The position numbers were made by a program, and so were the translations under genes. Below the pieces are notes generated by a model. The model ran no database searches, was not told the origin of the DNA, and saw only the letters and a program-made list of their open reading frames with translations. From Selaginella moellendorffii (lineage: Eukaryota > Streptophyta > Lycopodiopsida > Selaginellales > Selaginellaceae), in contig NW_003314271.1 in the NCBI RefSeq assembly GCF_000143415.4, positions 537,591 through 601,590 of the forward strand: 64,000 nucleotides of DNA. Direction: 5' to 3'. Shown here piece after piece: positions 20,994 to 33,042 of this stretch; within the stretch, counting starts at the first letter, position 1; each line of letters opens with the position of its first letter.

Positions 20994-21974
20994 ATGGGAA
21001 GTAGAGCGCTGGATCATGATCAAGTGTTGGGCGCAGTGGTAGCGGCTTTGGGGCGATCATCCAGCAGAGTAGTCGACTGTAATACTGATTCCTCTCAAGA
21101 GTTTAATCCTCCTCCTGCTTCTCCAGCGCCCAAGAACGATCATGGATCCAGGAGCTCGCTGCAGCACCATAATCTCTTCTCGTGCTTCACAGGTAGGAAG
21201 ATCAAGCCCTCTTCTACGAGTGGATCGTCGTGGTCGTGGCCGCGGAGCCCATCCATCATGTCGCGGCTGCTGCTCAGCCCCAGCATGAGCCCGGACAATC
21301 GAATGGGGGACCAGTCGCCGGCAAGGGGCAACCACCATTCCCACAAGATCCGATCGTTCACTTTCTCGGCTGCGAAGGCGAGGAAGAACAGGAGATTCGA
21401 TGATCCGGAGGAGGAATCGTCGTCCAACCGGGGCGAACCAACCTCGCCCAAAGTTACTTGCATGGGGACCGTGAAGGCGCCCAAATCGTGCAAAGCCAAG
21501 ACCGCGAGGCCTCCTCCGCGGTGTCCTGGATCGAAGAATCTCACGCATCACCACCAGCAAGTCCAGGATTCCTTGCTTGATCTCAGCAGACTTAGCTCCA
21601 AGTCCGGCGAGCTAAGGAGATCAAAGGCGACTGGGTTGGGTCACGATCAGCGACCAAGTTCCCACGGGCACACGCGATCATCGTCATCGCTATCAAACAG
21701 GAAGATAAGCTCCATGGATTGCCAGGTCCCTTCTCTACAGTCGCAGCAAATGGTTCCTCAATCGACTGCGTCAATGCCAGCGCAATTCACCACTGCCTCT
21801 TCTTTGCAACCAATCGATCTCGTGAAAAGGCCCTCCATCTCCCCAGCGGCGCCGCTCAAGAGGCCCGAGGAGGTGTGCATTTGGCGGAGACGATGCGTCC
21901 CGGAGCCCTTGCGTCTCGACATTATGGGATCTGTGGCCGGTCAACTCAAGGCCCGGTCGGTGTCATGTAGCTAG
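20994..21974 (+). CDS. Unrecognised basic Ser-rich plant protein
   Basis: This is an intronless frame of 326 residues beginning MGSRALDHDQVLGAVVAALG in a good start context (GCCATGG). It is rich in Ser, Pro, Arg and His and looks largely disordered. A block near residue 157 reads EPTSPKVTCMGTVKAPKS. I associate a similar EPTSPKVTCMG motif with a group of plant proteins of unknown function that also share short RRSxS patches. The C-terminus, ICIW-like with EVCIWRRRCVPEPLRLDI, is the only part that looks ordered. There are no membrane segments or catalytic motifs. The frame is clean and codon use matches neighbours, so it is probably a real gene; the function is not known. Confidence 0.6.
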   Translation: MGSRALDHDQVLGAVVAALGRSSSRVVDCNTDSSQEFNPPPASPAPKNDHGSRSSLQHHNLFSCFTGRKIKPSSTSGSSWSWPRSPSIMSRLLLSPSMSPDNRMGDQSPARGNHHSHKIRSFTFSAAKARKNRRFDDPEEESSSNRGEPTSPKVTCMGTVKAPKSCKAKTARPPPRCPGSKNLTHHHQQVQDSLLDLSRLSSKSGELRRSKATGLGHDQRPSSHGHTRSSSSLSNRKISSMDCQVPSLQSQQMVPQSTASMPAQFTTASSLQPIDLVKRPSISPAAPLKRPEEVCIWRRRCVPEPLRLDIMGSVAGQLKARSVSCS

Positions 21975-22101
21975 CCAAAGTCGTGTACAAAATTTTATAG
22001 TGTGCGCCACTTTTCTTATTGTCTGATAGCAAATCGCCATCATACATCTAAAGATCGGACGGTTTACATAATGCCACGTTTATACAAATAGGATGCTATT
22101 A

Positions 22102-22135
22102 CAGGAATATTCTACGTGTCACACGTAATATTCCT
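22102..22135. promoter_or_regulatory. 34-bp near-palindrome upstream of RibD
   Basis: The 34 bases from CAGGAATAT to ATATTCCTG read almost identically on both strands. The inner arms TACGTGT (22,113-22,119) and ACACGTA (22,121-22,127) are G-box-like. It lies 38 bp before the RibD start codon, with an AACCCTAA telo-box at 22,146-22,153 between them. It could be a dimeric bZIP/bHLH site or a leader hairpin; both are inference. Confidence 0.5.
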
Positions 22136-22172
22136 GCTAGCGAAGAACCCTAAAACCCCCTGTTGGAAGACA

Positions 22173-23472
22173 ATGCTCCGGATGCCGCCAATCGTCACCT
22201 GGGAATTCACCCGATTCCCGCGCAGGACGAAGATTTGCTGCTCCCTCCGCGACGACAGCGACTACATGAGGCAGTGCGTGGAGCTCGCCCGGCGCGGATT
22301 AGGGCGCACGTCACCCAATCCCATGGTAGGATGCCTCATTGTCGATAACGCGGGAGAGATTGTGGGCCGAGGATTCCATCCCAGAGCTGGTGAGCCTCAT
22401 GCCGAGGTGCTCCTCTTCCTCTATTTCTTTCCTCTCTTCTTCTCGCTCAATCGAGAGTTGTTTAGGTGTTTGCACTGCGGGAAGCTGGATCTAAAGCCCA
22501 TGGATCAACCGCGTACGTGAGCCTGGAGCCCTGCGATCACGTCGGAAGAACACCACCGTGCAGCAGAGCGCTCGTCGCCGCGAGAGTGAGGCGTGTAGTC
22601 GTCGGAACGGTGGATCCAAATCCGCTCGTCGCTGGGAAAGGAGTGGAGAGACTGCGACGAGCTGGAGTGGAAGTCACCGTCGGCGTCGAGGAGGAGCTTT
22701 GCCGGGTCACCAACGAAGCGTTCTTCCACCGCATCGTGACCAAGAAGCCGTTTGCCTGTCTCAGGTTTGGAAAGCTGGCAATTCCCGAAACTGTGCAAAC
22801 GATCGTTTCTGTTCCTCTCCGCGTAGATATGCCATGACTATCGATGGATGCCTGCTCGCTGATCCTTCAACTCCGGTCGCCGCGAGTTTCTACAGCCAGC
22901 AGCTGGAAGAGTATGATGCGGTTGTCACCACCGAAGCTTCCCTCGACGCCGATCCTGTTCTTCTCTCGGCGGAGCAAGGAGCCAAGCAGCCACTCCGTGT
23001 CGTGGCCGTCACCTCTTCTTCGTCACTCTCCCAGCTCGCGGGCCTTTTGAGTGCTCGAGTGTTTGACACCAAGCTGGCCCCAACGCTGCTCGTGATGGAC
23101 CAGCAGAGCCTGGTGGAGGACGTGACCAAGCAGCTGGGTGGCAAGGGGGAATCCATGGAAACGGTGTTGCGGCGCAAGAACGTAGAAGTGGTACCTGTGA
23201 ACGAGGTTGATCTCGACTCGGTGCTGGACTTGTGCTACCAGCGGGGTGCCTGCTCGGTGCTGCTCGACTCCACCGCTGGATTCGACATGCTGGGAGTGAA
23301 GGAAGCCCTCGAGGACGAAGATCGTGCGGTAATCCAGAAGCTCTGTGTTGTGGTCGCGCCTTTTGCTGGAGGGGGACAAACCCAAAAGGTTGCATCGTCC
23401 ATGAGAAAACTGGGCAGGCTGACCACGCGAAAATGTGGTGAGAACGTTGTTATTCAAGGCTACTTTGAGTAA
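22173..23472 (+). CDS. PYRD: Diaminohydroxyphosphoribosylaminopyrimidine deaminase, plastid (PYRD/RibD)
   Basis: This enzyme acts in plastid riboflavin synthesis, deaminating the pyrimidine product of GTP cyclohydrolase II. Three exons (22173-22406, 22466-22764, 22827-23472) give 392 residues. A short basic leader ([20 protein letters not shown]) fits a transit peptide. The deaminase domain shows [20 protein letters not shown], then the zinc ligands HAE and [12 protein letters not shown]; the HAE spans the exon 1/2 border. The C-terminal part is a RibD-reductase-like domain starting [10 protein letters not shown]. With all deaminase zinc residues present this is PYRD rather than PYRR, whose deaminase site is degenerate. 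The reductase half appears divergent, as in plant PYRD. An upstream non-ATG frame is open, so a slightly different start cannot be excluded. Confidence 0.9.
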
Positions 23473-23627
23473 AAAGAAACAAATTTTCAAAACAGATTGG
23501 AGAGTGTAACCGGAACAAGCCCTGGCAAAGCTTGGAGCTCTTTTAATTTTCTTCTCCTTCTTGTTCTTGCCTTGGGCCGTGAACTTCCTCTGGGGAAAAT
23601 GGATCCGTCGAAAGGACGATTTCAGCC

Positions 23628-23874
23628 ATGACGGTGTGGGGCGCGTGCCACGTCACTGCCTCTGGGAGGAGCTTGTCTCCCAGTGGTACCGAGGGCTCAC
23701 TTGATGTTTACTCGAGCGATGGTCAGAGGATCTTGTATGTCTACTGTTTCTTTTGCGAGATAGACACACACTGTGTTTGATAGCCGGTTCATGGTAACGG
23801 CCACAAGGATTGGGGAATCTCATCTGGACGTGACCATGGTGATCAAGTACATTGGCAGTGAAGCTATTGCTTAA
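23628..23874 (+). CDS. Candidate small two-exon gene, unrecognised
   Basis: An ATG at 23,628 opens exon 1 (to 23,734, reading MTVWGACHVTASGRSLSPSG). A 49-bp GT-AG intron of the size used by its neighbours follows, then exon 2 (23,784-23,874) reading RFMVTATRIGESHLDVTMVI and ending IGSEAIA. The product is 65 residues and the splice restores an open frame. I do not recognise it. It may be a short gene, or the surviving end of a larger one. It sits at the edge between the gene-rich and TE-rich parts of the window. Confidence 0.3.
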
Positions 23875-25730
23875 AGTTCATCAAAAAATCAAATAGTGCT
23901 CTAGCGTAATCAAATATCCATCCCACGTTTATCATGGTTGAACGAAACTGAGGTTTCTTGCCCGCTTATGGTGTAAGCTGCATTGGTTACTCGATAATGC
24001 CCGGGATCAGGGAAGACACTCGTTTGTGCGTTTTACTTTGGAGGATTTTTTGGCTTGTGTTTGGGCTGAGTGTTTGTGGGGACTGTTGGAACGTGATCTA
24101 AGGAGAGCGAAGAGTATAAATGTAATCTCCTTGGATAAAGAAGGTTTTTGGGAAAGGAACAACGTGTTGGAAGGCAGAGCAGCAAACCAGACACGGGAAG
24201 CAACTGGCTGATTTCAAGGAAGCCAATGATAAGGAAGTGGTATGTTTGTAAAGTGTCTTTACATTCACCTATGTTTTAACCTTTATGCTAGAAGCCCCAT
24301 GTCACTGACAGGCTGCTCCTCCTTCCTCCTCTCTCTCCAAGCTCGTTCTTGGCCACTCCCAACCTCCCACCAACTTGCCTTGCCATGGTGATGCTCTACG
24401 TAGCAGCTCTGCCAGTTCCCTGGCTCCCTAGCTGCCACCAATGCTCCATCTTGCTTCCCTTCTCTCAAGGGAGTGTCTTGAGAATGACCATGGAGACGCA
24501 GTGTTCCCATAGAGGAGCTGTTGGCCGAGCTCTGAGCTCCTACTCTAGGTCTCCACCTCATTTAGATTACAAGGAACACTGTTGGACTGCAATTGTTCGC
24601 AAGCTACAAAGAGATTCTCACTTGAAAGCTCTAAAAAAGTTCCTACAATACATATTAATGACTCAGTTTGCCACAGTGGGGCAAATCCATTCCACTCGCC
24701 GTGACACATATATGAACTTGTCTAGTCTGCAACACTCAAGGAATGTTAAAAGTTACTCGATACTGCTAGAAACCTTACGAATCTTATGTTGTTGAGTTCT
24801 CTTGTGTGGTCTTGTGTTGATGCATTTAACTATAAAGTGGAGGTGTTGTAACCTGTAGTCACATGTTTCTTCTGCCCTTCTAAGATGCCACAAAGCATTT
24901 TCATTCCCCACCAAAGTGTCAGCACAAACTTCTGCATTTTCACTCCCCACCAAAGTGTTGGCACAAACTTCTATTTTACTTGTTGGAGAGTATATGAATC
25001 AGTTTTTGGAAATTTTATAGTATTTTACATTGCATAAGGTTGCAGATTTAGGGAATCTTCCAGATCTGGGTAGGAGAATCTAGAGCTGGAGTGATCTAGA
25101 TGTTTAGATGGCATGATATATCAACAACAATAAAAGGATATGGAGGATAGTTCCAATAGTAGTGATAGTGAAGTTAAAGATAGTCTTCCAAGGAACTCTC
25201 AAGACTATGTTAAGGTTGGTTGAGGGTTAATAGTTTTAGGTGATAGACTTGATGGGTGTTAAGGAGACTTCTCACTTAAAAACAACTCCCACTTCTGGAA
25301 AAGAATTTGATTGTGGTGCTCCTGGCTTAAAGTGGAATGGTATCTCATTTAAATATCATTGATCCGTATCACTGACTCAAAGGATGGGGTGACTAATGCA
25401 CACTTGTAAGGCAAACTATTTGCCCTGTTCCAAGATCCAATTATGAGCTTTTTTAGCTGTAACAATTACTGGCACTAATATTCAAATTTTCATGGACTAA
25501 AGTTGCAAATATTAAAGTTGTCATTACTTAAATGTTTTTCACCCTATATATATAGTTAGGTAAGATAATAACTTCACACATCAACAAGTTGAAGGGTATT
25601 ATGCAATAGCTCAAGGAAGTGTAAGCAACTAAAGAAAACAAATTGAGAGGTAATTTATTTTAAATACTAGTCCATGTTCTTAGAGTTGGAATAATCATTT
25701 TCCATGATTTCTTTTGTACCAAAAAACCAA
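23875..25730. other. Transition into AT-rich, repeat-derived DNA
   Basis: From about 24.3 kb the base composition falls and the open frames are short and unrelated to known host families. A short tandem repeat lies at 24,895-24,972. No gene is supported. The stretch is probably old transposon sequence, but without a diagnostic domain. Confidence 0.4.
24895..24972. repeat. 39-bp tandem repeat, two copies
   Basis: Two adjacent 39-bp units start at 24,895 and 24,934, each GCATTTTCA, one variable base, then TCCCCACCAAAGTGT and GCACAAACTTCT, with a few substitutions. Confidence 0.8.
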
Positions 25731-25990
25731 TAAAGGAGCTTTACTATAGCATACATAGTTTTCATTCTTCATTCTATAGTGATTTACTATAAGATAACCA
25801 TGAAAGTGAACTTAAACCCTCCATAAACCTAAACTTAAGTTTCAAGGATTGTGCCACTAAATGAAGGAATAGACCTAAACTCCCAAACTTGCTACCAAAG
25901 AGCAAAGGAATTAGAGCGTAAAACAACTTTTGAGCATTCAACATAAATAGTGAAAAGATAGGAGCACAGGGTAATATAGAAATAGCCCCC
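25730..25990 (-). repeat. Fragment of a chromovirus-type LTR
   Basis: This stretch aligns by eye with 28,170-28,470. Shared runs include TATAGTGATTT, GGATAACCA, AAACTCCCAA and ATTAGAGC, in the same order. It is therefore another, more decayed copy of the older LTR family at 28.2 kb. Confidence 0.55.
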
Positions 25991-28168
25991 CCTCCAATCA
26001 AGAGAGTTATTTTTTTCTCTATGATGCAATTTTTTTTATAGATTTATAGATTTTTTTTATAATTTTTTTTAAGTGACTTTTTACTTTTCTAAAATTGTAA
26101 CCCTTATGTTTTTCTTCTGTAACCTTGTGCTTAGTGGTAAGTTACACATTCTATAGTTAGACTCTATAAGAGTAGTAATTTCTCATTAATCTTGACTTAG
26201 TGTTAATGGACCTATACGTTAATTAAAAATGGTGATATCTAACTTAATAGTTTGTGGTTGAGGTGTTAGTGCTCATTTTGTAACCTTGTTCATTAGGAAG
26301 TTGTGTACTTATATAAATGCATTTTATAGTCTTTATTTAATTTTAACTGAGTGTTGATCATTTATAGTTGGCCTCTTCAATTATACTCAAAGTTGTTGAA
26401 CATATGTGTTAATGAGCTTATTGTACTTTAATTGGATTAAAATAATCATTTTAGGCATAATTATTCATGTTTTTATATATTGTACATAGAGTGTTACCTT
26501 TAGATTGAACAAGTATATGACTTGATGATGTGAGTTTTCTATTTGGGTCTTATGAAAATGAATTGAAGAGTGATTGTTAGTTACTTTGTGATTAATAATT
26601 ATTTATAGACTGTATCAAGAATTAATGACACTTTATTTAACTTGATAAGGATTTAGTAGTGATAAATTTGCTTTATCAAATGGTGTTGTAAAGGATTGTG
26701 TCATTGGGTTTATATGGTTTTTTATGTTAGTATATTAATTCCACTTTTGTTGATTTTTTTTATTGAGTTTAGTCCATTGTATTAGATTGTATTGAGTTTT
26801 GGAGATGGTGATATGGTGATATGGTGATTGCATTGAGTCTTGGATGTGGTATTCTGATATATAAAATACTATTTTTATAATAATACTAAACCCCTTCAAC
26901 AATTTATAGCTTGTAGCTTATAACAACAAAGCTATAAATTGTTGAAGCTTTTATTTAGTATCTAAGACTAATCCTTCAATAATACTCAACTATAAATAAC
27001 ACATTATCTTGCATCAGTATAACAACCGGTTCTTGATATAAATAAGTGGATTCATAAAGGATTAATTTAGTGATCACTTATAGCTTTGTCATACTTGATT
27101 TTTAGATTGATGTAGATATATTTTTCATTAGCTTTTGCATTATGAAATTTGGATTATGGATGCGTTGAGGAAGATATTATAGGTTGTATTATAATTTATT
27201 TTTTGGCATTGAAGTTAGTTAATGCAAACTCTTTCCAACCAAACTCAAAATTAATCCAACACCAAGCTACTTACAGAGAAATAACAAGGTTTCCCGGAAA
27301 ATAATTAAGCATTGTAACCCAAGTCTTCAGTAGCAAGTTTAGACAAAATTGTTTAGTGCTTCATTGCTATCCATCCCATGACTCAGCATTTGTAAGACCA
27401 CCATAACCAATATGAATTAAAGTAGGGACTCTTGATTGCATGATGTAAATATGAGCAATGAGTTAACACTTTATTGCAAATCATTTCTATAAGAAAAGAA
27501 AATAATTTATGTGTATATAAGCAATGAGTTAACACCTTATTACAAATCATCTCTCCAAAAAGAGAAAATAATTTATGTGTTTGATCCTTCGTTTCTAACA
27601 GCTCTCTTTTTGGGACCAAACCTTAAATTTGTTTTTGCATTACTTTCAGTTCAATCCAAGAAATGTTTATGAGAGAGCATAACAATGATTATTTGAACCA
27701 ATAGATTAATCCCTATAGTCTTGGTTGATCCATTGGTAATCATGCCTAGAAAGGATATACTATGTCATACTAATTAGTTATAGACCAACCTATTTGCCAT
27801 TCATACCAAACATAGGGGAAGTTTACTTTTACCCATGGTATATGGAACAACTCATGGAACCACCGATAGATTAATATTAATTCTGCCAACTCAAAGTGTA
27901 ACCTTGAGTTGCTAATGTGCCTTATTCACAAGCCCAAGTGCAAACTCGTGCAAACAAAACATCTTCTTCCATCCTATGAGCCTGAGAGCAAGCTCACATA
28001 ATATGGTACAAAAAGATAACCAAATTTATACTCAAGAAACGAATACAAAGTCTTAGGACCCAAACATGTACCCACTTGGATTATTGTTTTCATCTCTGTA
28101 TATGTAATAAAATTAATTGCCCAATCTCATTAGATAGTACTCGTTGAGACGTATCCTCTAATACTAAA
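25991..28168. other. AT-rich noncoding DNA
   Basis: There is no recognisable gene. A 66-bp tandem duplication lies at 27,455-27,583 (units beginning GCAATGAGTTAACAC). The left flank of the old LTR at 28,169 probably includes decayed internal retroelement sequence, because a primer-binding-site relic precedes that LTR. Confidence 0.4.
27455..27583. repeat. 66-bp tandem duplication
   Basis: Units starting at 27,455 and 27,521 share GCAATGAGTTAACAC, CAAATCAT and GAAAATAATTTATGTGT with scattered changes, consistent with an old local duplication. Confidence 0.8.
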
Positions 28169-29095
28169 TGTAGCACATATGGTTTTCACCTTTTATCCTA
28201 TAGTGATTTTATATAGGATAACCACAAAATGGAACCTAAACCTTCTATATGCCATGTGTCACATGCCATGTGCCACATACCATATGTCCCAATGATGGTG
28301 CAAAACCCATTTGGGCACTGAACAAAGAAATAGAGCCAAACTCCCAAGCATAGAGCCAAGGAGCAATGGCATTAGAGCATGGAATGACTCTTTGAGTGTA
28401 CATCCTAAAAAGTGAAGGGATAAAAGTAAGGAGCAACTTGGAATAGTCCTAAAACATCTAACATCCCAATGCCAAGACCAATACACAAAATGGAGCTAAA
28501 CAAAGTTTAGCGTTATTTCAACATACTTTGGGCTTTCACCCTTAGCCATCCTTAGTACTAAGAGTTAAGTCTTTAGGATTAATTTGAAACTTACTAAATA
28601 TGGAATGGTGCTAGATTGTGAATTTGGATACGGGATGAACACTATTGTATTCAAGACAATCTTTACATGCTATAGATATGCTAAATTAGCAAATGTAAAC
28701 ACTTTCCATAAATAGCAATTAGGACCAAATGGGATTAACACAAGGTGCATGATATTGAGGGTGTTTGGCAAACATGGTAAGTTATCATTTAGCGAATATT
28801 GAGGGACTAAACTCAATATCACAAGGGTTCCCAACACTAATAAGTGCAAGTTAATGGCAAAAGTTTCTCAAACCAGGCCGAGTATGCTCAACAAAAAACA
28901 CATAGGGTTCCTACTTTATGTTTATCTGATTTAAGTGCACGGTCATTAACCAATTTCTCAACTAGTTCAAGTGGGAGATGATAATGGGTCTAGCAATACC
29001 GACCTTCTGCCGTTGTGCTAGTAAGGAAAGAATATTCGAAAGGATTAGCTAATAAGTAACTTTCGATATTTGAAATCACATTCGCGACACATGCC
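28169..29095 (-). repeat. Old LTR related to the 31.5/37.9 kb LTRs
   Basis: It begins TGTAGCACA and ends ATTCGCGACA, as the young LTRs do. It shares CTTACTAAATATGGAATGG, TTCCATAAATAGCA, GAGGGTGTTTGGCAAACA and ACATAGG...TTCCTAC in order. The length (about 927 bp) matches. Divergence is much greater than between the young pair, with many C-to-T type changes. CCTCTAATACTAAA just before it resembles the primer-binding site seen next to the young 5' LTR. This suggests a decayed 5' LTR of a minus-strand element. Confidence 0.7.
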
Positions 29096-31518
29096 TTCCC
29101 TCAAAATTTTGCTGGTATGGCCTATAGAAATTTTCTCTAGGCAATACAAGATTTAGAGGAAAAGAAAAGAAAGGGCAGATACTTTAAGAGTAATGTTACA
29201 TTTTTCTTGCCCCATTGTATAAACTCTACTAGCAAATCACAAGGATTAGTGAGTAGATATTACTAGGCCAACAAGGAAAAAAAATTCGTAATATGTTTGC
29301 ATACAAAAGTAAACAAAGGTAAGAGGATAAAACTTAGAGCTAACACATTAAAGTAACACAACTTAGGTAATTTGGAGGTAGTTAGGAAGCTTTTTTTTCT
29401 CTTTTGCTCTTTCCCTCTCTCACTCTACACTTACGCCTCCACCAAAATGTGCCGACACTCCAAGCTTAGCTCTAAAGTAATGTACGGCAGCTCAAATGCC
29501 GTCTAAGGCTGTATGAGAGCAAACGCCATTGCCGCTACCTATTGGGTCGAGCACACCCTCGATTGGGCGGAGTGATTTTCTCCTCACGCCATCGCCATAA
29601 GCCATTAACCCACTCTCAAAGCACCATCGACACAAGATATCATTTGGGCACCTCCATTGGCACTGCACTACATCTCCCGGTCACCTAATGCCGAGTGTTT
29701 TGTGTACAAATCTCCATGGATGGAAAAAATGCCTAGGCAAGACAAGCATGTGAAGGAAATCTTATCTAGTGACGAGGAACTTGATTATAGCCAAGTAAAG
29801 TTGTCTAGGGAGTTTATGCTTTCTCTCTATGACAAGTTTTGGTTTAATACTTTTGGGTTACTTGCTTATATGGAGCTGCTCAAATGAGAAATATCGATCA
29901 AGCAAGGGTCAAGCTTATGCAAAATAGTATCTAATAGAGCATGCATTTCTCTTTTACGGGCAAGTCCATCCCTTTGGATTCACTTAGTTTACTTAGATTT
30001 TTTGCCTAAATAACAAAAGGACCTTTCATTATAAAATGTTTCAACCATCATAAGATAAGTAAAAGATTTGTACCACTCAATTTTCTCAATATATAACTCA
30101 AGGCAAAATAATCATAATAAGTAAGAAGAATTGTATGCCCGATCAATACATCCTCTCTAACTACACATCTAAATGAGGAAGCAACTTCACGTACTTGAAG
30201 CCCAACTATCATGCTAGGCTTAAAGTGTTGTGTGCCATCATCGGGAGGACAGTTGTGGAAAATACCAACATTAAGATAGCTTGCCTATTGGAAGCTATTG
30301 AGACTAGACAGAAAATACACAGATTATATTTCGCCTACAATAGATTTGTGGCCGAAATGAAGAATGGTGCCTTACAAGTAAGCAAGGAAGGAAAATGAAG
30401 ACGAGAGTCTTTATCTTTTTGTGGTGCATCTACAAGCATTACATTGCTCAGGACAATCCCATGCCTCACCTTGCTATTGAGTCACCACTTCCAGTATTTC
30501 CTTCGAGGGAGATAATAAGGGATGTGGATATTGATGTGGAGAAAAATCCCAATGATATGGATTCAAGAGAGAAAAATTCTCCCCTCAAAAAGAAATTCTA
30601 TCTAAATTTGAAAATCCAAGCTGCAAGACCTCCAAGGTTCGTTCCACAGAAATCTAATGGCTAAGTATGCCATAAAAAAGTTAGGCAAAGCAAGTATAGT
30701 GATAAAATGCTATGCCTAAATTAGGAATAGAGTTATGACTTTTCTATATTTATAGAGATAATTGCAATGTTGATTTAAATCTCTCCAAACATTGGGGAAG
30801 TGATGAGTACACAAACAGACAACACTAGGTGAACAATGGACATCAAACTTGTAAAAGAAATTCCATAACTTAAGCCACAAAGTCCTACACATGATGTGCC
30901 TATAGATGCTGTAAAACCATTGGCTGCAAACACAACCAATGATGTGAGTTTAGGCCAAGAAGATCATGGCCAAGAAACTCAACAGGATGAAGAAGATGAG
31001 GCTTCAAAAGAGGATCCAGGTGAATTGGAGGAGTACGGGTTAAGTCTTCTCTAATCCACCTACACATCTGATAATGATACACTTATAGCCGATCAATCTA
31101 GCGAGATGAGGCAACCACAGCAATAGCAAATGCCACAACAACAATATAAGATCAAGGCTAGCCACGCCTTTGCTCACAAGACCACAAGTCAGCCAAGCAA
31201 GCTAAGAGTCTAAAGCTTTATGGAGGAGCTCGCTTAACACATCAAGGGAGGAGGCAAGTAGCCAGTCGATGAGCTAATGCAACAGGTAGAAGATGAAGAA
31301 ACAACAAAATACTGCGTGCAGGTCTTGAGCTACCTCAAGACAATCACCAAGAGAGTGGATGGAGTTATGGGTGATGGAGTTCCGATGAATGGTGACATCA
31401 GTGAGCAAGAATGTCGCCTTCATCTATGAGGACTTGAACAATGGAGTCCAAGTTGACTTGGGAGTGTACGTTTACATCAAGTTCCATAGGGAACTCTCAC
31501 AAGTTTTCAATGCGTTGG
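29096..31518 (+). mobile_element. Decayed repeat DNA interrupted by the chromovirus
   Basis: Several short plus-strand frames are present: 29,657-29,887; 30,195-30,398; 30,395-30,664; and an Asp/Glu/Gln-rich part near 31,260-31,440. They have no diagnostic transposon domain. The sequence before 31,514 resumes directly after 38,870 once the inserted element and one copy of GTTGG are removed. 29,096-31,518 and 38,866-39,900 are therefore one older unit, the latter part encoding a coiled-coil Glu/Lys-rich frame (for example KTFIKPMEQCLSKLEDGFKQ). It may be an old gag-like or non-autonomous element. Confidence 0.4.
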
Positions 31519-32435
31519 TGTAGCACACCTGAATTTGGAGCCGAACTCCAAGCCCGTTGCGCTACGAACGAGGGTCCGGTACAATCCTACGAGCACCAGC
31601 TCCTCGTATCCAGCACTTGCACGCAAAATGGTGTCAGACGGAGTCTGGCACAATTTTGGCATACCGGTGGCCTAACGCGAGAAGGAGGGTACTCCACCGA
31701 CTAGAGCAGCGTGGAGCTTGGGCTTAGACCCAAGCCGGACGCAGAACAAGGAGCAACACAGCCCAGCGGGAGCCAAACTAATGTCTCAGGTGGTCGGACA
31801 TGCATTCCAACCACTATCCCTACTATACATTTGGAACCCCCCACAGCCCCCCCCCCCCTTGAGGGACACACGCTTTGGGCTTTCACCCCAAGCCTCCCTT
31901 AGTACCAGGAGTTAGTCTCTGGGACAAGTCCGAAACTTACTAAATATGGAATGGCCTTAGATTGTGAATTTGGACACGGGACGAACACCATTGTGTTCAG
32001 GCCACTCTCTACATTCTGTAGATATGCCAAATGAGCGAATCTAGATACTTTCCATAAATAGCATATGGGACCGAAATGAGACCAACACTAAGGGTATGAT
32101 AGCGAGGGTGTTTGGCAAACACGGTAAGGTATCATCCAGCGATATTGAGGGATTAGTCTCAATACGCGAGGGTTCTTGCCAAGCCAGTGCAAGACAGAGC
32201 AAAAGAGAACTAAAAGCCAGGCCGAGAATGCTCAGCTAGAAACACATAGGAGTTCCTACCTTATGTTCATTTGGCTAAGTACAGATGCTAAGCCCAGTAA
32301 GCTAACACTTGGACAAGAGGGGCTATTGAAGGGAACCAGCAGTACCGACCTCCTGCCGTCGTGGCAGTAAGGAAAGAGTGCCCGTAAGGACTGGCCGACA
32401 AGTATCTTTCGATACCCAAAGGCACATTCGCGACA
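31519..32435 (-). repeat. 3' LTR of the chromovirus (917 bp)
   Basis: It begins TGTAGCACACC and ends CGCGACA (top strand), with TG/CA termini on both strands. It includes a 12-C run at 31,847-31,858, which is 24 C in the other LTR. In the element's orientation this is the downstream LTR, next to the polypurine tract. Confidence 0.93.
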
Positions 32436-32448
32436 CTCTCCCCCCCTT
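32436..32448 (-). other. Polypurine tract (PPT)
   Basis: On the minus strand a purine run of the form AAGGGGGGGAGAG directly abuts the 3' LTR. This is the expected plus-strand primer site for reverse transcription. Confidence 0.8.
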
Positions 32449-33042
32449 GGGGAAGATCGACGTCCTCGTCGATGCATACCCGAGTCTAGCAAACCATCAA
32501 GGAAACAACTCCGAAAGTTAACGGAAAGCACACTATGTGGGAAACACACCGACTTAAATGAGTTATGGAACTACCTCTCCTCTACGTCCAAAGACGTTAA
32601 AACTCAGACACCCTCCGGCCGTCACCGACAAGGAAATGACTAACGGAGTTAGCCACCCTTGCTGCTCCGAGTACCACTCAGCTTACAAAGGAATGATACA
32701 TCCCTGCCTACAGGGACATAGGAAGAAGGCCAGAGGCCCATCCCCTGAGCAAGAAATCAACCCCGTCGGGAAGATTTAGACAACTATTATAAACTGGCAG
32801 ATTAAGTTGTTTACACGACCACGCCCCATTTGCAAAAGGGAGTCATCGAGAGAGAGGCGGGGACTTGTGATCAGTCTATAATAGTTATCCCCATGGTTAT
32901 GGATTGGACCCATGCACCGAAGTGCCGAAGTCAGCCTGCCAAAACTGACCCAAGTACAAATGATCGAGAGAAACGACACTTTGAATTTAGAGAAATATCT
33001 TACTTTATTAATTTGCAAGATTTATTACAATATTGACAAAAG

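Noticed and set aside
24895-24972. Repeat array that could be mistaken for CRISPR
   Set aside because: Only two directly adjacent copies with no spacers, in a eukaryotic genome.
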